Shown in pieces: positions 1-5,777 of a stretch of 5,777 nt of DNA (positions are counted from its first letter, which is position 1; the number at the start of each line of letters is the position of its first letter). The notes below the pieces were generated by a model, which worked only from the letters and a program-made list of their open reading frames with translations, was not told where the DNA came from and did not search any database. The DNA is taken from assembly GCA_016195115.1 (NCBI GenBank), contig JACQAI010000397.1, forward strand, positions 1 to 5,777, given 5' to 3'. A program made the position numbers and the translations under genes. The stretch comes from Pseudomonadota bacterium. Lineage in GTDB: Bacteria > Pseudomonadota > Alphaproteobacteria > Elsterales > Elsteraceae.

Positions 1-304
1 TGTAGTCGGTCGGCCGGGCGGGGCCGCGCGCCGCCTCGGGTTGGCGCGCCGTGCCGACGAAGGTGCCGCGCCCGACATGGCGATTGATCAGGCCCATGCG
101 GTCGAGCTGCTGGAACGCGCGGCGGACCAGGTTGCGGTTGAGGTTGAACTGCTCGGCGAGCGCCCGCTCGGTCGGCAGCCGATCGCCCGCCTTGAGCTTG
201 GCGGTACCGATCCAGCTGCGGACCAGCTGGATCACCCCCTCGACGGATGTGATCTCGTCGGGCCGAAGGGGGGCGGGCGCCATGTCGGGTTGCGAGCGGG
301 GCAT
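1..304 (-). CDS. GntR-family transcriptional regulator, N-terminal part (cut by window edge)
   Basis: Only the first 101 residues are present; the gene runs off the left end. They form a typical GntR winged helix-turn-helix: a first helix (VEGVIQLVRSWI, residues 21-32), the family hallmark LKAGDRLPTERALAEQF (37-53), a recognition-helix region NRNLVRRAFQQL (56-67), and a wing ending GRGTFVG (78-84). A proline/alanine-rich linker follows at 85-101, where an effector-binding domain would begin. An FCD-type (FadR-like) ligand domain is the most common partner, but it lies outside the window, so the subfamily cannot be decided. Two in-frame ATGs are possible, at 304 and 283 (seven codons apart); neither has a clear Shine-Dalgarno sequence, and the longer form is given. 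The gene is divergent from the DMT transporter, so it plausibly controls that gene, itself, and perhaps the amidase operon. The DNA-binding family call is secure; the targets are inferred. Confidence 0.88.
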   Translation of the reverse strand, partial: MPRSQPDMAPAPLRPDEITSVEGVIQLVRSWIGTAKLKAGDRLPTERALAEQFNLNRNLVRRAFQQLDRMGLINRHVGRGTFVGTARQPEAARGPARPTDY

Positions 305-340
305 TCGCCGGGCCGGGAGAGGAGGGGCCCAAGATCCTAG

Positions 341-375
341 CCCAATCCTGCCCGATTGGCCACCCAATCCCGCCC
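341..375. promoter_or_regulatory. Candidate operator between divergent regulator and transporter genes
   Basis: Two copies of CCCAATCCYGCCC lie at 341-353 and 363-375. They match at 12 of 13 bases and start 22 bp apart, about two helical turns. The first copy overlaps the inverted repeat CCAATC-N6-GATTGG (342-347 and 354-359). A weak -10-like TAGGAT for the regulator gene reads on the minus strand at 339-334, without a convincing -35 at normal spacing. GntR regulators commonly bind short inverted repeats in the gap between their own gene and a divergent target, so autoregulation from this site is plausible. The repeats are seen directly; the operator role is inferred. The rest of the gap (305-429) shows nothing else I can name. 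Confidence 0.35.
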
Positions 376-429
376 AAAAATCGGAACCGGGGTCGCCCGG
401 GTGCGCGAGATCGGCCTAAGCTGGCGGCG

Positions 430-1290
430 ATGACCCGCGATGGCTTGGCCGCGGTGCTGCCCGGCGTCGCCGCGGCGCTCGCTTTCGGCGTCTCCAACGT
501 CCTCGGCAAGGTCGCCTTCCAAGACGGCGCCGACGTGCTCGCCCTGGTCGCGTTCCGGAGCGTGCTGGGCATCGGCCTGCTGTGGGGCTGGTTGCGGCTC
601 GGTCCGCCGGCACCGCGCCATAGCCGGCGGGCGCGCTGGATCGCGCTCGGGCTCGGCGTGCTGTTCGCCGCCAACGTCTACGGCGTGTTCGGGGCGATCC
701 GCGTCATCCCGGTGCCGGTCGCCGTGCTCGCCTACTTCATCTATCCGCTGCTGACCGGGATCGGCGCCGCGCTGACTGGGCTCGAGCGGCTGAGCTGGCA
801 GGGCGCGCTGGCCGCGCTCGTCGCGTTCGCCGGGCTGGCGCTGATGATCGGGGCGCAGCCTGGCGAGCTCGCGGTCGCCGGCCTGCTGTTCGCGTTCGGC
901 GCCGCGTTGTGCCGCACCGCGATGCTGCTGATCACGCGCGCCAGCCTCACGGGCGCCGACCCGCGCCTCACCACCTGGTACTCGATGCTGTCGTCGGGCG
1001 CCGTGCTGGTGGCGGCCTGTCTGCTCACGCGCGAGTGGCACGGGCCCGACGGCGCGCTCGGCTGGGCGGCGTTCGTCGGCGCCAGCGTCACGACCACGAT
1101 CGCGATCCTGGCGCTGTTCGCCTCGACCGCGCGGATCGGCCCGTTCCGCACCGCCTTCTTGATGAACCTCGAGCCCGTGGTCTCGACCGTGCTGAGCCTG
1201 GCGTTCCTCGGCGACAGCATCAGCGGGCTGCAGCTGCTCGGCGGCGCCGCGATGATCGCGGCCCTGTGCGCCTTCCAGCTGCGGCGGTAG
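430..1290 (+). CDS. EamA-domain DMT-superfamily transporter
   Basis: This is a 286-residue, very hydrophobic inner-membrane protein, the normal size for a ten-helix drug/metabolite transporter made of two EamA repeats. The first repeat covers about residues 7-140: LAFGVSNVLGKVAF in helix 1, and VLAYFIYPLLTGIGAAL at 99-115, the position of the family's conserved Y-x-x-P segment. The second covers about 149-283 and ends with the characteristic LEPVVSTVLSLAFLGDSIS (247-265), in which Asp262 sits where many members have Glu. The basic segment APRHSRRARW (61-70) should lie in a cytoplasmic loop. DMT proteins move small metabolites such as amino acids, purines or toxic analogues, often outward; substrate and direction cannot be read here. 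The ATG at 430 gives a full first helix, but its ribosome-binding site is weak. Divergence from the GntR gene suggests local control, and a link to the amidase operon is only inferred. Confidence 0.9.
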   Translation: MTRDGLAAVLPGVAAALAFGVSNVLGKVAFQDGADVLALVAFRSVLGIGLLWGWLRLGPPAPRHSRRARWIALGLGVLFAANVYGVFGAIRVIPVPVAVLAYFIYPLLTGIGAALTGLERLSWQGALAALVAFAGLALMIGAQPGELAVAGLLFAFGAALCRTAMLLITRASLTGADPRLTTWYSMLSSGAVLVAACLLTREWHGPDGALGWAAFVGASVTTTIAILALFASTARIGPFRTAFLMNLEPVVSTVLSLAFLGDSISGLQLLGGAAMIAALCAFQLRR

Positions 1291-1305
1291 CGACGGCTCA
1301 GCAAC

Positions 1306-2478
1306 CTACGTTTTGGCGAGGGCTTGGGCGAGCTCGAGCAGCATGCGGTCGGTGCCGGCGGCGCCGAGGATCGAGAGACCGACCGGCCCGCCGTCGACCG
1401 TCGCGACCGGCAGATTGACCTGCGGAAAGCCGCTCAGGCCGGCGATGCAGGTGCCGGCGAGGATGCGGTCGCGCAGCGCATCGATCTCGCCGTAGAGGAT
1501 GGTGCGCTTGGGCGCCGGGAAGGGCGCGGTCGGCAACGCCAGCACGCCGCCGTGGCTGAGCAGCTCGGCCAGGCGCGTGCGCGCGGCATCGCGCACCGGC
1601 TGCTTGGCGTCGCGCTGCGCCGCCGTGACGGTCTTGGCAAACGCGAAGCGGCGGGTGACGTCGGGTCCGAAGCGCGGATTGGTGCGCTCGATCCACGGGC
1701 CGTCGGCCTGCCACGCTTCGAAGGACTGCAGCACGCGGAACGCTTCGATCCAGTCCTTGAGATCGCCGGGGCAGACCTGCTGCTCGGCGACCGCGCCGAC
1801 CAGCGCGCCGAGCTTGACGACCGACGGCTGCAGCGCGTCGCGCACCGCCGTATCGGCACGCGCGAACACGTCGGTGGCGATCAGCAGGCGCTGCGGCGGC
1901 GGCCGCGTCGCATCGCGCGGCAGCAATACGTCGGCGACGCGCGCCAGGGTCGCGGCGTCGCGCGCGAAGCAGCCGACCGTGTCGAAGCTGAGCGCCAGCG
2001 GTACCACGCCGGGGTCGGAGATGCGCCCGTGGGTCGGTCGGATGCCATAGAGGCCGCAGAAGCTCGCCGGGATGCGCACCGAGCCGCCGGTGTCGGTGCC
2101 GAGCGCGGTGTCGACCAGCCCGCCCGCGACCGCCGCCGCCGAGCCCGAGCTCGAGCCGCCAGGCACGCGGTCGGGCGCTTTGGGATTGGTCGGCGTGCCG
2201 TAGTGCGCGTTGCGCCCGAGCAGGCCGAACGCGAGCTCGTCGGTGTGGGTCTTGCCGACCAGGGTGGCGCCGGCGTCGATCAGCGCCTGGACCGCCGGCG
2301 CGGTGGCGCGCGCCGGCCCGTGGGTCGCGAGATAGTCGGCGTTGCCGGCGCCGGTGACGAAGCCTTCGACGTCGAACAGGTCCTTGGCCGCGAAGGTGAG
2401 ACCGGCGAGCGGGCCGCCGGCGCGGCCCTCGATCGTGACCTGGGTGTGGCTGCAGAACGCGCCGAGATGGTCTTCCAT
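1306..2478 (-). CDS. Amidase-signature enzyme, AMI1-like
   Basis: The product is a 390-residue cytoplasmic amidase of the Ser-cisSer-Lys family, which hydrolyses a carboxamide to acid and ammonia. The catalytic triad is complete: Lys32 in LTFAAKDLFD, cis-Ser109 in VPGGSSSGSA, and nucleophile Ser133 in GTDTGGSVRIPA. The two serines are 24 residues apart, as in known family members. The N-terminal third (GPLAGLTFAAKDLFDVEG, NAHYGTP, FCGLYGIRPTHG, SFDTVGCFARD) closely resembles, from memory, plant AMI1, which cleaves indole-3-acetamide, and bacterial homologues of about 390-400 residues. At this length it is shorter than GatA or AtzE, and no GatB or GatC lies beside it. The start at 2478 is supported by AAGAAGGA five bases upstream. 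It is the last visible gene of the operon, 20 bases after the allophanate hydrolase stop. The physiological substrate is unknown; another small amide or ureide is as likely as an indole amide. Confidence 0.9.
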   Translation of the reverse strand: MEDHLGAFCSHTQVTIEGRAGGPLAGLTFAAKDLFDVEGFVTGAGNADYLATHGPARATAPAVQALIDAGATLVGKTHTDELAFGLLGRNAHYGTPTNPKAPDRVPGGSSSGSAAAVAGGLVDTALGTDTGGSVRIPASFCGLYGIRPTHGRISDPGVVPLALSFDTVGCFARDAATLARVADVLLPRDATRPPPQRLLIATDVFARADTAVRDALQPSVVKLGALVGAVAEQQVCPGDLKDWIEAFRVLQSFEAWQADGPWIERTNPRFGPDVTRRFAFAKTVTAAQRDAKQPVRDAARTRLAELLSHGGVLALPTAPFPAPKRTILYGEIDALRDRILAGTCIAGLSGFPQVNLPVATVDGGPVGLSILGAAGTDRMLLELAQALAKT

Positions 2479-2483
2479 CGTGA

Positions 2484-2491
2484 TCCTTCTT
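2484..2491 (-). promoter_or_regulatory. Ribosome-binding site of the AMI1-like amidase
   Basis: AAGAAGGA reads on the minus strand five bases before the ATG at 2478. It fixes this start over the longer open frame, which continues upstream into the preceding gene. It lies in the 20-base gap after the previous stop codon, so this amidase can initiate independently within the operon mRNA. Confidence 0.7.
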
Positions 2492-2498
2492 CTTGGGC

Positions 2499-4703
2499 CT
2501 ATTGCTGGCTCTGTTGCGCTTGCTGGGCGCCGAGATAGGCGCGCCAGCCGCCGTGATGGGTGATGTCGGTGGCCTCGGCGCAGGCATAGCCCTCGGCCAG
2601 GAAGCCCTTGACCGTGGTGCCGTCGTCGAGCACCAGCGTGCCGATGCCGAGGGGCGGTGCGATGGCGTCGACGAAACCGCCGAACGCGGCTTCCGGAATG
2701 TCCCACAGCTCGACCGCGATGGCGCCGCCGCTGCGGTCGACGGTGCGCACCAAGCCGGGCTTGGGCGGCACCGTGCCGGGCAGCGCGTAGAGGCGATAGA
2801 GCGGTGCCGTGAGCCGCGCCCCGACCAGGCGCGCGCCACGCTCGATCAGCTGGTGATTGAGCGGCAGCCCGGAGAGATGCGCGCCGACCACCGCGAGCCG
2901 GATGCAACCGGCGGCGCGCGCCTCGGGCACGAGACCCGGTGCCGGCACACGGTGCGCGCCGGCGCCCATCGTCGATCCGGTTGCGGTGTGCAGCACGCGG
3001 CCGATGCCGGCGAGCGCGGCGTCGCTGCCGCCGGGGCCGATCAGCGTGATGCCGGCGGGCAGGCGGTCGCCGCGCCACGGGCCAGGCACCGCCAGCGCGG
3101 CATAGCCGAGCAGGTTGACGAAGTTGGTGTAGATGCCCAGTCGGTTGTTGAGCTCGATCGGTTCGGCGGCGAACGCATCGAGGCGATAGATCGTCGGCGC
3201 CGTCGGCACCACCATCACGTCGGCCTGCCGCCACAGCAGCGTGGTGACGCGGCGAAGCTCATCGAGGCGATGCAGCGCGCGGAACGCATCGACCGCCGAG
3301 AAGCGGGCGGCGCCGCCGATGATCGCGCGCGTCACCGGATGCAGCGCGTCGGGGTGGCTGGTGTAGAAGTCTTCGATCGCGGCCAGACGCTCGGCGACCC
3401 ACGGCCCGCCGTAGAGCAACGCGGCGGTTTCGCGGAAGCGCGCGAAATCGATGTCGACGCGCTGCCAGCCCTGGGCATCGAGCAGCGTCAGGGCCTGCGC
3501 GAACGCCGTCGCCGCGGCACGATCGCCGAAGAATTCGAGATCCGCCGCACGCGGCACGGCATAGCGCAACGCACGAGGTGGCGGCGCCGGCGGCGCGACC
3601 GCGGTCTCGGCCGCGGCGGCGAGCACGGCGTGGCCGTCGTCGACCGTGAGCGCGAAGATCGAGACGCAATCGAGACTAGCGCACGCCGGCACCACGCCGG
3701 CGGTCGATATCAGGCCGTAGGTCGGCTTGACACCGACGATGTTGGTGAACGCCGCCGGCACGCGGCCCGAGCCGGCGGTGTCGGTGCCGAGCGCGAACGT
3801 CACCAGACCGGCCGACACCGCGACCGCCGAGCCCGAACTCGAGCCGCCCGGCAGATACGCGGCATCGATCGGATTGACCGCGGTGCCGTAGGGCGAGCGC
3901 GTGCCGTTGAGCCCGGTGGCAAACTGGTCGAGATTGGTCTTGCCGATCGGCAGCGCACCGGCCGCGACCAGGCGCTCGACCACCGGCGCCGAGCGCGCCG
4001 GGCGGTATGCGAAGGCCGGGCAGGCGGCGGTGGTGTCGAGCCCGGCGACGTCGATGTTGTCCTTGATCGCGAACGGCAGGCCGTAGAGCGGCAGATCCTT
4101 GGGGCCAGCGGCGAGGCGCCGCGCGTGCTCGAGGATCGCGCGATCGTCGAACCGGTTGATCCAGATGTGGTCGTCGCGCCGGCGTGCGAGCCGCGCGAGC
4201 ACCGCCTCGGCGACCGCGACCGGATCGAGCGTGCCGGTCGCGAAGGCGGCGTGCACGGTCGCGCGGTCGAGAGGCGGCAGGGTCGAGTAGGTGGCGCGGC
4301 CGATCGCCACCAGGTTCTGCTTGTCGTCGAGCACGTCGACGTCGACCACGCCGACGCTCTTGCCGCTGCGCCGGACGCGCGCGATCGCGGTCAGACCGGT
4401 GTCGATCGCGGGCCCGAGATAGTCGACGCGGAAATTGATCGTCGGCAGCGCCCGGCCCAGGGTCATGACCAAGGCATAGTCGCCGACCGTGTCGATGATC
4501 GCCGCGATCGGGCCGCCGTGCCATTGCTTGGAGCCGCGCAGCCGCTCGAATTCCGGCCGCATGACGACGCGCATCGTGACCTCGTTCTTGTCGGGATCGG
4601 CCGACGTCACCTCGAGGCCGAGGAAGCTGATGAACGGCGACTTGGCCAACCCGGCCTGGATCCGCTCCTTGCTCAACGGCATGCCCTTGTCGTCGCCCGT
4701 CAT
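2499..4703 (-). CDS. atzF: Fusion of PaaI-type hotdog thioesterase and allophanate hydrolase
   Basis: A single 734-residue frame carries three modules. Residues 12-141 are a PaaI-type hotdog thioesterase with the motif WHGGPIAAIID (61-71; His62, Asp71), normally acting on acyl-CoA. From about 145 the sequence is a full amidase domain: Lys214 in FAIKDNID, cis-Ser288 in PGGSSSGSA, nucleophile Ser312 in GTDTAGSGRVPA. YGGPWVAERL follows, with Tyr431 and Arg439 eight residues apart, the spacing I recall for the allophanate-binding Tyr/Arg of characterised enzymes. Residues about 600-725 match the allophanate hydrolase C-terminal domain (VVGAHLSGLPLNHQL, RLYALPGTVPPKPGLV, HHGGWRAYL). The hydrolase turns allophanate into two ammonia and two CO2; stand-alone AtzF is about 600 residues. 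The ATG at 4703 overlaps the previous stop as ATGA; an in-frame ATG at 4682 is an alternative. No stop or ATG lies at the domain join. The only near start is GTG at 4256, without a Shine-Dalgarno sequence. The protein ends in a glutamine-rich tail. A sequencing indel at the join cannot be excluded. Confidence 0.88.
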   Translation of the reverse strand: MTGDDKGMPLSKERIQAGLAKSPFISFLGLEVTSADPDKNEVTMRVVMRPEFERLRGSKQWHGGPIAAIIDTVGDYALVMTLGRALPTINFRVDYLGPAIDTGLTAIARVRRSGKSVGVVDVDVLDDKQNLVAIGRATYSTLPPLDRATVHAAFATGTLDPVAVAEAVLARLARRRDDHIWINRFDDRAILEHARRLAAGPKDLPLYGLPFAIKDNIDVAGLDTTAACPAFAYRPARSAPVVERLVAAGALPIGKTNLDQFATGLNGTRSPYGTAVNPIDAAYLPGGSSSGSAVAVSAGLVTFALGTDTAGSGRVPAAFTNIVGVKPTYGLISTAGVVPACASLDCVSIFALTVDDGHAVLAAAAETAVAPPAPPPRALRYAVPRAADLEFFGDRAAATAFAQALTLLDAQGWQRVDIDFARFRETAALLYGGPWVAERLAAIEDFYTSHPDALHPVTRAIIGGAARFSAVDAFRALHRLDELRRVTTLLWRQADVMVVPTAPTIYRLDAFAAEPIELNNRLGIYTNFVNLLGYAALAVPGPWRGDRLPAGITLIGPGGSDAALAGIGRVLHTATGSTMGAGAHRVPAPGLVPEARAAGCIRLAVVGAHLSGLPLNHQLIERGARLVGARLTAPLYRLYALPGTVPPKPGLVRTVDRSGGAIAVELWDIPEAAFGGFVDAIAPPLGIGTLVLDDGTTVKGFLAEGYACAEATDITHHGGWRAYLGAQQAQQSQQ

Positions 4704-5713
4704 GGCGTCACCACCACTTTGCCGAACACTTCGCGATCCTCGATGACGCGCAGCGCCTCGCGCGCCTCGGCGAGCGGGTAGGTATGGTCGATCAGCACCT
4801 CGAGCTTGCGCGCGGCAACCAGCTCGAACAGCTGGGCGATGTCCTGGCGCGTCCAGCCGTTGGAGCCGCAGACCTTGAGCTCGAAGGTCCAGATGAAGCG
4901 GATGTCCTCGGGCGGGTTGTACCCCGCGGTGGCGCCGCAGGTCAGCAGGCGGCCGCCGACCTTGAGGCAGCGCATCGACTTGATCCAGGTGTCGCCGCCG
5001 GTGTAGTTGACCACGACGTCGACACCGCGGGTCGCGCCGGCGCCGCGGCGGTTGGGCTTGCCGTACAGCGCGTGCACGGCCTCCACGAAGTCGCGCTCGG
5101 TGTAGTTGATGACGTGATCGGCACCGATCGCCTTGAGGCGCGCCGCCTTGGCGTCGCTGCCGGCGCACGCGACGACCGCGGCGCCGACCAGCTTGGCGAG
5201 CATGACGCAGCACACGCCGACGCCGCCGCTGGCGCCCAGGATCAGGACCGTCTCGCCGGCCTTGACGCCGCCGTTGGTGTACATCATGCGCAGCGCGGTG
5301 CCGTAGGCGACCGGCAAGGCAGCGGCTTGCGCGTCGCTGATCTCGGCCGGAATGCGGATCAGCTGGTGGGCGCGGGCGCGGCACAGCTCGGCCAGGCCGC
5401 CGTGGATGGTCTCGCCCATCAGGCCGCCCTCGACGCGGTTGATCGGATCGACCAGCACGCGGTCGCCGATCGCCCAGCCCTCGACCCCGGGGCCGAGCGC
5501 GGCGATTTCGCCGGCGACGTCGAGCCCCATGATCGCCGGCAGCGGCACCTTGATGCCCGGCATGCCGCGGCGGGTGAAGACGTCGTGATAGTTGAGCGAG
5601 CATGCCTTGACGCGCAGCAGCACGTCGCCGTCGCCGATCTTGGGGTCGGGGAAGTCGGTCTCGAGCCGCAAATTGTCCATGCCACCGTGCTCGCGCAGCA
5701 CCATCGCCTTCAT
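4700..5713 (-). CDS. MDR-superfamily quinone oxidoreductase-like dehydrogenase
   Basis: The product is a 337-residue medium-chain dehydrogenase/reductase. The N-terminal GroES-like domain contains VKACSLNYHDVFTRRG (35-50) and the family stretch MGLDVAGEIAALGPGV (62-77). The Rossmann domain contains LILGASGGVGV (158-168) for NAD(P)H, followed by VVNYTGGDTW (234-243), where the substrate-side loop continues. The cysteine-rich structural zinc lobe of true alcohol dehydrogenases is absent: DPINRVEGGLMGET (89-102) stands in its place with no Cys cluster. A zinc-independent quinone or enone reductase is therefore more likely than an alcohol dehydrogenase, although automatic annotation may say 'zinc-binding dehydrogenase'. 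The ATG at 5713 has AGGGGA seven bases upstream and overlaps the stop of the preceding frame. The gene's own stop overlaps the next start, so it is translationally coupled on both sides. The substrate is unknown and its part in an amide pathway is unclear. Confidence 0.9.
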   Translation of the reverse strand: MKAMVLREHGGMDNLRLETDFPDPKIGDGDVLLRVKACSLNYHDVFTRRGMPGIKVPLPAIMGLDVAGEIAALGPGVEGWAIGDRVLVDPINRVEGGLMGETIHGGLAELCRARAHQLIRIPAEISDAQAAALPVAYGTALRMMYTNGGVKAGETVLILGASGGVGVCCVMLAKLVGAAVVACAGSDAKAARLKAIGADHVINYTERDFVEAVHALYGKPNRRGAGATRGVDVVVNYTGGDTWIKSMRCLKVGGRLLTCGATAGYNPPEDIRFIWTFELKVCGSNGWTRQDIAQLFELVAARKLEVLIDHTYPLAEAREALRVIEDREVFGKVVVTP

Positions 5714-5777
5714 GCCGAGGTCCCCTGGTTGACGTTTCTTGCTGCGGCGGCGCGCGCCATCAGCAGTTTGCGGTCGA
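5710..5777 (-). CDS. C-terminal end of an unidentified upstream operon gene (partial)
   Basis: An open frame enters from the right edge, gives 21 residues starting DRKLLMARAAAAR and ending NVNQGTSA, and stops at a TGA that overlaps the dehydrogenase ATG as ATGA. The same overlap occurs at the next junction, which supports a real gene end. The visible tail is basic and alanine-rich and carries no recognisable domain, so no family is proposed. A short open frame like this could also occur by chance, because one of the other two frames is open here too. Confidence 0.45.
   Translation of the reverse strand, partial: DRKLLMARAAAARNVNQGTSA
5721..5726 (-). promoter_or_regulatory. Ribosome-binding site of the MDR dehydrogenase
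   Basis: AGGGGA on the minus strand lies seven bases before the ATG at 5713. It selects this start over an in-frame extension that stays open to the window edge. Confidence 0.65.

Noticed and set aside
313..327. Purine-rich GGGAGAGGAGGGG-like run on the plus strand as a ribosome-binding site
   Set aside because: No start codon with a credible gene follows at a suitable distance; the transporter ATG is about 100 bases away.
337..1041. A 234-codon minus-strand open frame opposite the transporter
   Set aside because: Its composition is Arg/Gln/Gly/Ala-rich with no recognisable motif, while the plus strand here encodes a clear membrane transporter.
1324..2538. A 404-codon plus-strand frame opposite the AMI1-like amidase
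   Set aside because: It is antisense to a gene with an intact catalytic triad and a good ribosome-binding site, and its product is charged low-complexity sequence.
1298..2839. A 513-codon minus-strand frame overlapping the AMI1-like amidase and the end of the fusion gene
   Set aside because: It is in a different frame from both genes, is extremely arginine-rich, and has no domain. It is a GC-driven shadow.
2067..3852. Near-identical DNA stretches in the two amidase genes (around 2081-2163 and 3771-3852) as a possible repeat or recombination site
   Set aside because: They encode the same conserved catalytic motifs (PGGSSSGSA and GTDT-x-GS) in matching order, so protein conservation plus codon bias explains them.
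2499..4256. Separate allophanate hydrolase gene starting at GTG 4256
   Set aside because: It would give a plausible 585-residue protein, but no Shine-Dalgarno sequence precedes the GTG, it would cut conserved N-terminal residues, and the frame runs without interruption from the thioesterase domain.
2493..4781. A 762-codon plus-strand open frame opposite the thioesterase-allophanate hydrolase
   Set aside because: It is exactly antisense to a well-supported gene. Its product is dominated by Arg, Ala, Gly, Asp and Glu with no domain, as expected from high-GC antisense frames.

Overview
The window is very GC-rich DNA (about 70% by eye, not counted). It is densely packed, third positions are strongly G/C, and long shadow ORFs run antisense to most real genes. 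Gene content and style suggest a free-living soil or water Alphaproteobacterium (Rhodospirillales, Reyranella or Bradyrhizobium-like). That placement is an inference; nothing in the window fixes the taxon.

Left end: a GntR-family regulator is read on the minus strand and cut off by the window start after its winged-helix domain. It is divergent from an EamA/DMT-family membrane transporter on the plus strand (430-1290). The roughly 125-base gap between them holds a 6-bp inverted repeat and a 13-bp near-perfect direct repeat spaced 22 bp apart, which could be the regulator's operator.

Right part: a minus-strand operon enters from beyond position 5777. In transcription order it contains: the last codons of an unidentified gene; an MDR-superfamily (quinone oxidoreductase-like) dehydrogenase without a zinc lobe; a 734-residue protein joining a PaaI-type hotdog thioesterase to a complete allophanate hydrolase (amidase plus C-terminal domain); and a second, shorter amidase-signature enzyme resembling plant AMI1. 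The first three genes are linked by ATGA stop/start overlaps. The last follows after 20 bases with its own good Shine-Dalgarno sequence. The operon ends 15 bases from the stop of the convergent transporter gene.

The most likely theme is nitrogen scavenging from an amide or ureide compound. Allophanate hydrolase would release ammonia and CO2 from allophanate, the second amidase would cut another amide, and the transporter and regulator may serve the same substrate. No urea carboxylase, biuret hydrolase, cyanuric acid hydrolase or carboxyguanidine deiminase is visible, so the source of allophanate is unknown. The most unusual item is the thioesterase-allophanate hydrolase fusion. The rest looks like an ordinary catabolic locus.
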